The notes below the pieces were generated by a model. The model did not search any database. It was not told the origin of the DNA and worked only from the letters and a program-made list of their open reading frames with translations. Both the position numbers and the translations under genes were made by a program. A stretch of 64,000 nt of DNA from positions 3,216,501-3,280,500 of the forward strand of contig NZ_CP095554.1 in NCBI RefSeq assembly GCF_023078375.1, given 5' to 3'. This DNA comes from Roseomonas gilardii subsp. gilardii (lineage in GTDB: Bacteria; Pseudomonadota; Alphaproteobacteria; Acetobacterales; Acetobacteraceae). Below, piece by piece: positions 1 through 7,278 of this stretch (position 1 is its first letter; each line of letters begins with the position of its first letter).

Positions 1-2
1 CC

Positions 3-50
3 ACCGTCGTCGACATGCTGGTCGGCGAGGCCGAGTACAGCGTGGTCTGA
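3..50 (+). CDS. 3' end of an unidentified gene (partial)
   Basis: Only the last 15 codons and a TGA stop (48-50) lie inside the window; the peptide ends in GEAEYSVV. The stop is 4 bases before the start of the cytidylyltransferase gene, so the two are probably co-transcribed. Too little is present to assign a family. A role in making the sugar that the next gene activates would be a guess. Confidence 0.6.
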   Translation, partial: TVVDMLVGEAEYSVV

Positions 51-54
51 CGCC

Positions 55-750
55 ATGCGCATCCTGGCCATGATTCCTGCCCGCATGGGCAGCCAGCGCC
101 TGAAGCAGAAGAACCTCAAGGAGATCCGCGGCGCGCCGCTGATCGCGCATGCGATCCGCAAGTGCCAGGAGGCCGGGGTCTTCGACGAGGTCTGGGTGAA
201 TTCCGAGCACCCGGCCTTCGGCCCCGTGGCACTGGCCGAGGGCGCCCGCTTCCACCAGCGCCCGGAGCATCTCGGCTCCAACACCGCGACCTCCGAGCAG
301 TTCGTCGCGGAGTTCCTGGAGAAGCGGAGCTGCGACGCGGTGGTGCAGGTGCATTCCATCGCGCCGCTGCTGACGGCGGAGGAGGTCCGCTCCTTCGTCA
401 ACCGGTTGCGGGAAGGCCAGGAGGACGCGTTGCTGAGCGTCATCCACGAGAACCTGGAATGCATGCATCGCGGCGCGCCGGTGAACTTCACCTTCGCCGA
501 GAAGACCAACAGCCAGGACCTGCTGCCGGTCGAGCGGATCACCTGGTCGATCACCGGCTGGCGGCGCGAGACCTATCTGGAAGCCTTCGCCGCGGGCCGC
601 TGCGCCACCTATTCCGGCCGCATCGGCACCTGGCCCGTGGGCCGGATGGCCGGGCACGTGATCAAGACGCAGGAGGATTTCGACATCGCCGAGGCGCTCT
701 GGGACACGGTGCACCGTCCCGCCGCGGCGCTGGGTGCCGCCGCCGCCTGA
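55..750 (+). CDS. Cytidylyltransferase family protein (CMP-sugar synthetase type)
   Basis: The 231-residue protein belongs to the acylneuraminate/KDO cytidylyltransferase family, which couples CTP to an acidic sugar to give a CMP-sugar for surface glycans. The N-terminal nucleotide-binding loop is visible as IPARMGSQRLKQKN (about residues 7-20), followed by the expected alternating strand/helix pattern and a late TQEDFDIAEAL segment, which resembles the D-x-D-x-x-x-A ending of the family. The length is normal. The ATG at 55 follows the previous stop by 4 bases. The actual sugar (sialic, legionaminic, KDO-like) cannot be told from sequence alone, and the polysaccharide or flagellin glycosylation locus that would help must lie upstream of the window. 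Confidence 0.8.
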   Translation: MRILAMIPARMGSQRLKQKNLKEIRGAPLIAHAIRKCQEAGVFDEVWVNSEHPAFGPVALAEGARFHQRPEHLGSNTATSEQFVAEFLEKRSCDAVVQVHSIAPLLTAEEVRSFVNRLREGQEDALLSVIHENLECMHRGAPVNFTFAEKTNSQDLLPVERITWSITGWRRETYLEAFAAGRCATYSGRIGTWPVGRMAGHVIKTQEDFDIAEALWDTVHRPAAALGAAAA

Positions 751-816
751 CGGCGCGGCGCATCGCCTGACAGGAAGCGCCGGGAGGGAGACCTTCCGGC
801 GCTCCGTCTTTCCGGC

Positions 817-1602
817 TCAGGCCGGAACCCGCATCTCCACCGCGCCGAAGCGTCCGAAGGAGGCCCGCACCAGCCCGGGCCGCGGCGGTTGCAGGCAACC
901 TGTGCAGGAACCGGTCAGCACGTATTGCCCCGTCTGGATCGTGTAGCCACGCGCATTGGCCAGGGCCACGAAGGCCACGGTGGCGCCGAAGGGACCACCC
1001 TCCACCAGCGCGCCGGTGCCGGACGCCGCCTCGGCTCCGTCGAAGCTGACGGAGACCCGCAGCTCCAGCAGCTCCTCCGGCGTCCAGTCCGCGACACCCT
1101 CCCCGACGATGCCGAGCCCCGAGGCGCCGTTGTCGGCGATCAGGCCGAAGGCGCCGAACTGCCCCAGCGCGGCGAAGCGCGTCTGCGGCACCTCGATCGC
1201 GGGATGCAGGCCGGTGATCGCCGCCCGCACCTCCTCCGCCGACCAGGGCGCGCCGCGCGGGTCCAGGTCACGGCCGAAGCGGAAGGCGATCTCGCTCTCC
1301 ACGCCCACCTGCGGCAGGTCCGAGGCGGCGGGACCGGCCCCGGAGGGCAGCACGCGCTCCGCTGGCAGCACCCCGAAGAAGCCGCGCTCCAGCCCGAAGC
1401 CCTCGCGCACCGACTTCACCGTGGCGCCCAGCTTCCAGGCCCCGATCCTGCGGATCGTGCCCGCCACCACCGCGTCCTGCACCGCCTCGGCTTCCGCCAG
1501 GCTGGCCGGGATCTCGGCCGGCTGCGGCGCCAGGACGGCGCGGTCCCGCACCGCCGCGATCAGCTTCGCCGCCAGCGCGCGGCGCTCCGCCACGCCGCTC
1601 AC
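817..1602 (-). CDS. 2-keto-4-pentenoate hydratase / fumarylacetoacetate hydrolase family protein
   Basis: This 261-residue protein resembles the MhpD-like hydratases, which add water to 2-hydroxypentadienoates or related enolic acids using a divalent metal. GVESEIAFRFGRDL carries the paired glutamates expected as metal ligands, and the late LTGSCTG segment matches the family's conserved LTGS region. An in-frame ATG exists further upstream, but that stretch lies inside the neighbouring phosphatase gene and is not convincing. A GTG at 1602 overlaps the phosphatase TGA (GTGA), a coupling used repeatedly in this window, so I start there. No other aromatic-degradation gene is adjacent, so the substrate is unknown. 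It forms a two-gene operon with the phosphatase. Confidence 0.8.
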   Translation of the reverse strand: MSGVAERRALAAKLIAAVRDRAVLAPQPAEIPASLAEAEAVQDAVVAGTIRRIGAWKLGATVKSVREGFGLERGFFGVLPAERVLPSGAGPAASDLPQVGVESEIAFRFGRDLDPRGAPWSAEEVRAAITGLHPAIEVPQTRFAALGQFGAFGLIADNGASGLGIVGEGVADWTPEELLELRVSVSFDGAEAASGTGALVEGGPFGATVAFVALANARGYTIQTGQYVLTGSCTGCLQPPRPGLVRASFGRFGAVEMRVPA

Positions 1603-2327
1603 GAGGGTGCCCTCCCGGTCACGGCGCGCACATGCATCGGCCCGCCGACCTCGCCCGTGATGGCGATCTCGCCGCCCGCGCCCTCCACCAGCGCGCAACC
1701 GGCGGCGACGTCGTACCAGTTGATGCCTTCCTCCTCGTAGCCGTCGAAGCGCCCGCAGGCGACCCAGGCCAGGGAGAGGGCGGCGCTGCCGATCATCCGG
1801 ATCTTGGTCCAGCCCTCGAACCGGCCGATCACCCGCGCCAGGCCCTCGGGCGAGTGGTCCGCCTTGGCGGGCAGGCCGGTGGACAGCACCGCGCGCGGCC
1901 GGGCCGGCGGCTCGACCGGCACGCCGTTCTGCCGGAAGCCCAGCCCCGGCCCGCCGGAGAAGAGCTCGTCGCGGTTGAAGTCATAGATCGCGCCCAGCAC
2001 CGCTTTGTCGTCACGGCACAGCGCCACCGAGACGCAGCAGAGCGGCACGCCGCGAAAGAAGTTCCACGACCCGTCCAGAGGGTCCACCGCCCACCAGGCC
2101 TCGCCCGGCCCCGGCTGGCCGCCGATCCAGCCCGCTTCCTCGCTCAGGACGGGAAAGGGCGCGGCCTCGCGCAGCGCGGCGATGATCAGGGCCTCCGAGG
2201 ACTTGTCCTGCTGGAGCTTGATGTCGCGGCCGATGGCGGATTCCGCCACGCCGCCCCCGGCGCGCAGCAGATCCCGGCTCACCCTGGCGGCCGATTCGGC
2301 CAGGGCGAGAGCTGTCAGGTTGTCCAT
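1599..2327 (-). CDS. Inositol monophosphatase family protein
   Basis: About 242 residues. The family's first metal-binding motif is WAVDPLDGSWNF (residues 79-90, with Asp82 and Asp85), preceded by the SEEAG motif (62-66). The second, WYDVAAGCALVEGAGGE, sits near residue 200. These define Mg-dependent, lithium-sensitive sugar or nucleotide phosphatases such as IMPase and CysQ. The Thr usually found in DPLDGT is Ser here, a conservative change. The reading frame could start at 2357, but the ATG at 2327 (MDNLTALALAES) begins where family members usually begin. The gene overlaps the downstream hydratase by four bases. The substrate cannot be assigned. Confidence 0.85.
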   Translation of the reverse strand: MDNLTALALAESAARVSRDLLRAGGGVAESAIGRDIKLQQDKSSEALIIAALREAAPFPVLSEEAGWIGGQPGPGEAWWAVDPLDGSWNFFRGVPLCCVSVALCRDDKAVLGAIYDFNRDELFSGGPGLGFRQNGVPVEPPARPRAVLSTGLPAKADHSPEGLARVIGRFEGWTKIRMIGSAALSLAWVACGRFDGYEEEGINWYDVAAGCALVEGAGGEIAITGEVGGPMHVRAVTGRAPS

Positions 2328-2404
2328 GCCTTCAGTCTGCTCCATCGCAGCGCGCAAAGACAGTGCGGAACACGCGGAGAGCAGAATCCCCCGGCCTTGC
2401 GGGC

Positions 2405-2418
2405 AAATCGTACGATTT
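2405..2418. promoter_or_regulatory. Perfect 14-bp palindrome, possible operator
   Basis: AAATCGTACGATTT is an exact palindrome. It lies between the divergent phosphatase (start 2327) and YdjM-like gene (start 2505), inside an unusually AT-rich patch. Position and symmetry suggest a dimeric repressor site, but no cognate regulator is encoded next to it. Confidence 0.35.
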
Positions 2419-2458
2419 CAGGGAAAAACGCCAGGCTTCAGCCTTGTAGACCGATTCT

Positions 2459-2475
2459 TTGAGACCTAATCTCAA
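2459..2475. promoter_or_regulatory. Inverted repeat (6-bp arms, 5-bp spacer)
   Basis: TTGAGA at 2459-2464 and TCTCAA at 2470-2475 are exact inverted arms around CCTAA. The element lies 29 bases upstream of the YdjM-like start and 40 bases from the 14-bp palindrome. It could be an operator or a short RNA hairpin in the 5' leader. Confidence 0.3.
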
Positions 2476-2504
2476 GCGGTTTCAATAAGGACGCAGCCAC
2501 TGGC

Positions 2505-3116
2505 ATGATGGCGGGGTCGCATATCGCGCTCGGCGCCGCGGCCTGGCTGGTGGCCGCGCCGAAATTCGGCCTTCCCGCCGTGGACGCCGCCTCCCTGGGC
2601 TTGGCCGTGCTCGGCTCCCTGCTGCCAGATATCGACCATCCGAAATCCTGGGTCGGCAAGCGCACGCGGCCGCTCTCCAACGTCATCGGCTGGATCTTCG
2701 GCCATCGTGGCATCACCCACTCCGCCCTGGCGGTGGCGGCCTGCTTCGTGCTGCTGCTGCAGACCGACCTGCCGCGCTGGGTCATGGCGCCGCTGCTGGT
2801 GGGCTATCTTTCACATCTGGTGGCGGATCTGCTGACGCCCGGCGGCCTGCGCCTCGCCTGGCCGCTGAAGGGCACGTGGTCCTTGCCCCTCTGCCGCACC
2901 GGCTCCGCCTTCGAACCGCTGGTGGTGGCGCTGATCCTGAGCTTCGCGGGCTGCGGGACCTTCGGCAAGCCGGACCTCGCCTCCGGCTGGCGCGCCGCCG
3001 GGTTGTGCCGGGTCTGGCAGGGCTATGACGGCTTCCGCCCCTGCGTGCCGGAGCGGGAGCAGCGTGCCCATTCCGTGGAGCGCGCCATCGCCGGGCGCTT
3101 CGCCAACCGCTCCTGA
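2505..3116 (+). CDS. YdjM-like inner-membrane putative metal-dependent hydrolase
   Basis: This 203-residue membrane protein is of the YdjM/LexA-binding inner-membrane hydrolase superfamily. The family signature is present: GSHIALG near the N-terminus, LLPDIDHPKS (about 43-52), GHRGITHS (about 65-72) and SHLVADLLT (about 106-114), each supplying His or Asp for a likely metal site. Hydrophobic segments lie around residues 28-42, 73-87 and 92-108. Either the first or second ATG (2505 or 2508) could be used. The cellular substrate of this family is not established. The last 60 residues are less conserved, but third-position GC stays high to the stop, so I see no frameshift. Confidence 0.8.
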   Translation: MMAGSHIALGAAAWLVAAPKFGLPAVDAASLGLAVLGSLLPDIDHPKSWVGKRTRPLSNVIGWIFGHRGITHSALAVAACFVLLLQTDLPRWVMAPLLVGYLSHLVADLLTPGGLRLAWPLKGTWSLPLCRTGSAFEPLVVALILSFAGCGTFGKPDLASGWRAAGLCRVWQGYDGFRPCVPEREQRAHSVERAIAGRFANRS

Positions 3117-3220
3117 GGCTGATGAAACGGGCCGATTCGCGGCCCTGGCAAACCGCCCTGCCGGATCGGGCGTTCCAGAGGATGGAAGCCGCTCCACGTC
3201 CCGCGCCCGAGGAAGGCCAT

Positions 3221-3556
3221 ATGATGCCGCAGCCGCCGACTAAGCCGACACCCGCATGGCGCAGCCTGCCCCGGCTCGCCGGGCTCCTCGCCCTCCTGGC
3301 CGGGCCGGCCCTGGCGCAGGCCCCCGCGCCCACGGCGCCCGGCAACCCCTCCTCCCCCGCGCCCACTGCCCCGGACCGGAACAGTTCGCCGGACCGCTCC
3401 GACCCGATACCGCGCAGCGGCGTGATCCAGCCCCCCGCAACCGGACAGGTGGACCCGGGCATCCGCACCACCGTCCCTGATCCGCGCCCCAACACCACGC
3501 CCGTCATCCCGCCGCCCGGCACGCCCGGCGGGAATCCACAGATCCAGCCCCGCTAG
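3221..3556 (+). CDS. Small proline-rich exported protein, function unknown
   Basis: About 111 residues. A strong ribosome binding site (GAGGAAGG, 3209-3216) precedes tandem ATGs at 3221 and 3224, which decides the start over the ATG at 3122. Residues from about 14 form a signal peptide: RSLPRLAGLLALLAGPALA followed by QAP, a good signal peptidase I site. The mature part is a low-complexity chain rich in Pro, Thr, Asn and Asp with no Cys and no recognisable domain, ending PGGNPQIQPR. It is probably a disordered periplasmic or surface peptide. Its stop is 6 bases before the flavoprotein gene, so they may be co-transcribed. Confidence 0.6.
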   Translation: MMPQPPTKPTPAWRSLPRLAGLLALLAGPALAQAPAPTAPGNPSSPAPTAPDRNSSPDRSDPIPRSGVIQPPATGQVDPGIRTTVPDPRPNTTPVIPPPGTPGGNPQIQPR

Positions 3557-3562
3557 GGCAGC

Positions 3563-4498
3563 ATGGCACATCCAGGCCCCACGGAACCGGAGGCCGGCTG
3601 GGAGGTCGTGGTGGTCGGCGCCGGGCCGGCGGGCCTCAGCGCCGCGCTGATCCTGGGGCGCTGTGGCCGCCGCACGCTGGTCTGCGATTCGGGAGAGCAT
3701 CGCAACGCCGCCGCCAAGGCAATGCGGGGATATCTCGGACGTGACGGCACACCGCCTGCCGAGATGCTGCGTATCGCGCGGGGGGAGATCGCCCGCTATC
3801 CCAGCGTGTCCGTGCAACGCGCGACCGCCCTGCAGGCCGTGCGGCAGGATGACGGCACCTTCCGCCTGGATCTGTCCGATGGCCGGACGGTCCTCGCCGC
3901 GAAGCTGATCCTCGCCACCGGGGTGGTGGATCAGTTGCCGGCCCTGGAAGGGCTGGAGGTGGTCTGGGGGCGCAGCGCCTGGCGCTGCCCCATCTGCGAC
4001 GGCTGGGAGCATCGCGACCGCCCGCTGGCCGTCTATGGCAACAGCGAGGATGCGGTGCGCTTCGCCCTGGAGATCCGGCACTGGACGCCGGATCTCGTGC
4101 TCTGCACGGACGGGCCGCCTGAGTATCCGGAACGCTGGCGGCAGCGCCTGGAGGACCAGGGAATCGCGGTCAGGACGGAACGCATCGCACGCCTCGAATC
4201 GGAGGCGGGCAACCTTTCTGCCATCCTCTTCGCACAGGGCGACAGGCTGCCGCGCGACGGGCTCTTCCTGGCCACGCCCTGGCGCCAGCGCTGCGATCTC
4301 GCCGAGGCGCTGGGCTGCGAGATGACGGAGCACGATACGGCCCGCACCGGGCGGCACGAGGCCAGCACGGTTCCCGGCCTCTATCTCGCCGGCGACATCG
4401 CCGGTGGCTACCAGCTCGCGATCGTCGCCGCCGCGCAGGGCGCGACGGCCGCCGTCGCCGTCAACACGGAACTGATTCGCGACGGGCTGCGCGGCTGA
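3563..4498 (+). CDS. Thioredoxin-reductase-like NAD(P)/FAD-dependent oxidoreductase
   Basis: A 311-residue two-dinucleotide-domain flavoprotein. The FAD loop is VVVGAGPAGLSAAL (about 16-29), a redox CxxC is in WRCPICDGWE (about 142-151), and GLYLAGDIAGGYQLA near the C-terminus binds the FAD ribityl phosphate. Classical thioredoxin reductases carry CATCDG; CPICDGWE is closer to the TrxB-like disulfide oxidoreductases that act on small thiols or secondary metabolites. The central NAD(P)H domain reads AVYGNSEDAVRFAL where most have GGGxxA, so pyridine nucleotide binding may be altered. No thioredoxin gene is adjacent. The function is a thiol/disulfide redox reaction of unknown substrate. Confidence 0.8.
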   Translation: MAHPGPTEPEAGWEVVVVGAGPAGLSAALILGRCGRRTLVCDSGEHRNAAAKAMRGYLGRDGTPPAEMLRIARGEIARYPSVSVQRATALQAVRQDDGTFRLDLSDGRTVLAAKLILATGVVDQLPALEGLEVVWGRSAWRCPICDGWEHRDRPLAVYGNSEDAVRFALEIRHWTPDLVLCTDGPPEYPERWRQRLEDQGIAVRTERIARLESEAGNLSAILFAQGDRLPRDGLFLATPWRQRCDLAEALGCEMTEHDTARTGRHEASTVPGLYLAGDIAGGYQLAIVAAAQGATAAVAVNTELIRDGLRG

Positions 4499-4666
4499 CC
4501 GCGATCCTCGCTTTCGCAGTGCACAAAAGACATCCCGCCCAGCCCCGCCCCGCTGCATTGGCCAGAGGAAGCGATGGAAAACGCGATTCCCTTGCTGTTT
4601 ACTCGCATCCGGCAGAGACAGCGCAAAACGGCTGCGTTATGGAAGCCGCACTACTGGAGGGGTTGC

Positions 4667-5002
4667 ATGAGCAAGAAGTTCCTCACTGGCGTGATCGTGG
4701 AGTCCAGCGAGATGACGGGCGTCGCCGCCAACCGGCTGGCGACCGACCTCATCGAGGCGATCAAGAAGGAGATCATCGAGACCGGCCGCTTCTCGCTGCC
4801 GGAGTTCGGCTCCTTCATCGTCCGCGAGACGCCCAAGCGTACCGCGCTGAACCCGCGCACCGGCGAGAAGGTGGCCGTGAAGGCCGGCGCCACCGTGCGC
4901 TTCAAGCCTTCGCCGGCGCTCAAGGAATCGGCGCTGGCCGGGCTCAAGAAGGCCAAGCGCAAGGCCGCGCGCAGCACGAGCAGCAGCAGCAGCGCGGGCT
5001 GA
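4667..5002 (+). CDS. HU family DNA-binding protein (paralogue 1)
   Basis: About 111 residues. It has the HU/IHF fold: helical dimerisation half, then FSLPEFGSFIVRETPKRTALNPRTG, which contains the beta-arm with the conserved RxxxNPxTG DNA-intercalating tip, then VKAGATVRFKPSPALKES. The tail KKAKRKAARSTSSSSSAG is a basic then serine-rich extension not found in ordinary 90-residue HU. The ATG at 4667 is preceded by a GGAGGGG-type ribosome binding site; an upstream ATG at 4574 lacks one. A second, standard HU gene lies at 51333-51608. It is a standalone gene convergent with lpxI. Confidence 0.85.
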   Translation: MSKKFLTGVIVESSEMTGVAANRLATDLIEAIKKEIIETGRFSLPEFGSFIVRETPKRTALNPRTGEKVAVKAGATVRFKPSPALKESALAGLKKAKRKAARSTSSSSSAG

Positions 5003-5094
5003 TCCGGCAGCCGCCGGCCGACCGTCGTCCCGATGCGCCGGCCCGGCGGCCACCTTTCGCGGCACCATCGGGGGTGTCCCCTGTGCCGCGCGGG

Positions 5095-5112
5095 GCCGGG
5101 CCCCAGCCCGGC
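5095..5112. terminator. Hairpin between convergent HU and lpxI genes
   Basis: GCCGGGC (5095-5101) and GCCCGGC (5106-5112) form a perfect 7-bp stem with loop CCCA, ending just before the lpxI stop codon. There is no T-tract on either strand, so a bidirectional terminator role is only plausible. Confidence 0.35.
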
Positions 5113-5973
5113 TCAGCGAGCGGCATAGTCCTCGGGCCTGATGGCCAGCAGGAAGATCTCGTTCTCATCCGCCACGCGGATCATGTCCTCCCGCTGAATC
5201 ACCAGCGCCCCTCGCGCCTCGAAGGCGATTCCCGCCAGCCCCGCCTGGACCGCCATGCGCACCGTGGCCGGCCCCAGCGAAGGCATATCCAGGCTGCGGT
5301 CCTGATCCGGCTTCACCAGCTTCACCAGCACGCCGCCACGGCCCTCCCGCCGCAGCGCGCCGCAGCGGGTGATCAGCGCATCCGTGCCCTCGATCCCCTC
5401 GACGCCCAGCACGAGGCCCTGCTGCACCACAGCCCCCTGCCCGACATCGAGCCGGCCCAGCGCCTGCACCACCGCGACGCCGCGGCGGATATCCTCCAGA
5501 TGGCCAGGCTCCGGCACGACCCGGCCGAGCAGCCCCGGCGGCACCTGTAGCCCGTCCAGCAGCGCATCCGGCCCGACCAGCGAGAAGCCCTCTTCCGTCA
5601 GGACCTTCCGCAGTGCGCTGAGCAGCCCGTCATCGCCGGCGAAGGCGCGCGCGCCAATCCGGGCGAGGTAGCGCGCCGTCGCCGCATCCGGCCGCAGCGA
5701 CAGCAGAGAGGGGCGGCGCACATGGCCGCAGAGCACCAGTTCCCGCACCCCCTCGCCCCGCAGCCAAGGGATCGAGGAACCCAGCGCACCGAGACGGAGC
5801 CGCAGGCCGGGATAACCCGCCCAGGCGGCAGGATCGGCGAAGCCTTCCAGCAGTACGGGCCGCACCTCCCGGCCCGCTGCCCTGGCGGCGGCGGCGACAC
5901 GGAGCGGAAGTTCCCCTCCCCCGGCGAAGATGCCCAATCGGGGGGCATGGGGGGGCGCAGACGGCGATGTCAC
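5113..5973 (-). CDS. lpxI: UDP-2,3-diacylglucosamine diphosphatase LpxI
   Basis: LpxI (formerly DUF1009) cleaves UDP-2,3-diacylglucosamine to lipid X and UMP in lipid A synthesis, and replaces LpxH in many alphaproteobacteria. The 286-residue protein starts LGIFAGGGELPLRVA and has the C-terminal catalytic region VKPDQDRSLDMPSLGPATV, both typical of the family. The GTG start at 5973 overlaps the restored lpxA stop (TGA 5972-5970) as GTGA. Where related genomes place lpxB next, this gene is followed by a hairpin and a convergent HU gene, so lipid A disaccharide synthase must be encoded elsewhere. Confidence 0.92.
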   Translation of the reverse strand: MTSPSAPPHAPRLGIFAGGGELPLRVAAAARAAGREVRPVLLEGFADPAAWAGYPGLRLRLGALGSSIPWLRGEGVRELVLCGHVRRPSLLSLRPDAATARYLARIGARAFAGDDGLLSALRKVLTEEGFSLVGPDALLDGLQVPPGLLGRVVPEPGHLEDIRRGVAVVQALGRLDVGQGAVVQQGLVLGVEGIEGTDALITRCGALRREGRGGVLVKLVKPDQDRSLDMPSLGPATVRMAVQAGLAGIAFEARGALVIQREDMIRVADENEIFLLAIRPEDYAAR

Positions 5974-6802
5974 GCCGCCTCGCCCGGCGCCTCGTCCTCG
6001 CGCAGCCCATGCACGCGGGCCCGCATCAGGCCGCGCCGGCTATGCGTGTCCACGAAGGCCAGGATCTCCGCCACCGCCGGGTCCTCCCCCAGCTCGCCCG
6101 GGTCCGGGTCAGACGTTCGGAGAAGACACCGTCACCGGCGAAGAGGCTCCGCACCGCCGCCCGCAGGGCATGGATGCGCGGCCGCGAGAAGCCGCGGCGC
6201 TTCAGCCCGATCAGGTTCAGCCCGGTCAGCCTCGCCCGGTCGCCCAGGCAGGCGCCATAGGGGATGACGTCCGCCTCGACGCCGCTCATGCCGCCGATCA
6301 CCGCCTGCCGGCCGATGCGCACGAACTGGTGCACCGCCGCGCCGCCGCCGACGAAGACCGTGTCGCCGATCTCCACATGGCCGCCGAGCATGACGTTGTT
6401 GGCCAGGATCACATTGTCCGACAGGTTGCAGTCATGGCCCACATGGGCGCAGGCCATGATCAGGCAGTTGTCGCCGATGCGGGTCAGGCCATGGCCACCG
6501 ACGCTGCCACGATGGATCGTCGAATGCTCGCGGAAGGTGCAATGGGCACCGATCTCCACGCGCGTGGGCTCGCCCTTGTACTTCAGGTCCTGCGGCGGCA
6601 GGCCGACCGAGGCGAAGGGCATCAGCTTCGTGCCCGGCCCGATGCGCGTGTCGCCGTCCACAACGGCATGGGAGACGAGCTCGACGCCGTCCCCCAGCAC
6701 CGCCTGGGCACTGACGCTGCACCAGGGGCCGATCCGGACGCCGGCACCCAGCCGGGCCCCCTCGGCGACGACGGCGCTGGGATGGATCTCTGCCACGCTC
6801 AC
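5970..6802 (-). CDS. lpxA: UDP-N-acetylglucosamine acyltransferase LpxA (frameshifted as read)
   Basis: LpxA transfers a 3-hydroxyacyl chain from ACP to UDP-GlcNAc, the first step of lipid A synthesis. The left-handed beta-helix hexapeptides are clear (for example IHPSAVVAEGARLGAGVRIG) and the active-site histidine region reads ACAHVGHDCNLSDN. The start GTG at 6802 overlaps the fabZ stop (GTGA). In the sequence as given, the frame runs to a stop at 6026 with a basic, atypical tail. One extra base at about 6110 switches to a frame giving DPAVAEILAFVDTHSRRGLM, the normal LpxA end. That frame stops at 5970, overlapping lpxI, for about 277 residues. I therefore give 5970 as the true end. Confidence 0.85.
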
Positions 6803-7278
6803 TTGTCCAGAATCATCGCGGCATAAGTGGCCTCGGCCACGACCGTGCCATCGACCTTCGCTTCCGCATGAAATTTCCACACGTTCCCGCGCTGCCGCTC
6901 CTTCACCACATGGATGCGGAGCTGGTCGCCCGGGACCACCGGGCGGCGGAACTTCGCGCCCTCGACGCTCATGAAATAGACCAGCTTGCCATTCGCGGAG
7001 GGGCCCAGCGTCCGCACCACCAGCACGGCCGCGGTCTGCGCCATGCTCTCGATGATCAGCACCCCCGGCATCACCGGGTGGCGCGGAAAGTGGCCCTGGA
7101 AGAAGTTCTCGTTGACCGTGACGTTCTTGATGCCGATGGCGCGCTCGCCCAGCACGACATCGACCATGCGGTCCACGAGGAGCAGGGGATAGCGATGCGG
7201 GATCGCCTCCATGATCTGCGCGATATCGAAAGTCTCGAAGGTCTCGCCCTCGGCCCGCGGCTCTTCCTGCCCGCTCAT
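6799..7278 (-). CDS. fabZ: 3-hydroxyacyl-ACP dehydratase FabZ
   Basis: FabZ dehydrates 3-hydroxyacyl-ACP in fatty acid elongation and competes with LpxA and LpxD for the same hydroxyacyl-ACP, which explains the shared operon. The 159-residue hot-dog protein has the catalytic segment FFQGHFPRHPVMPGVLIIES (His in GHFP, Glu in ESMAQ). The ATG at 7278 overlaps the lpxD stop (ATGA), and its own TGA overlaps the lpxA GTG. Length is normal for the family. Confidence 0.95.
   Translation of the reverse strand: MSGQEEPRAEGETFETFDIAQIMEAIPHRYPLLLVDRMVDVVLGERAIGIKNVTVNENFFQGHFPRHPVMPGVLIIESMAQTAAVLVVRTLGPSANGKLVYFMSVEGAKFRRPVVPGDQLRIHVVKERQRGNVWKFHAEAKVDGTVVAEATYAAMILDK

Noticed and set aside
55-770. 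Overlapping frames of 60-600 codons antisense or out of phase to the genes listed
   Set aside because: They arise from the very high GC content, carry Arg/Ala/Pro-rich nonsense sequence and have no family signature; the same holds throughout the window.
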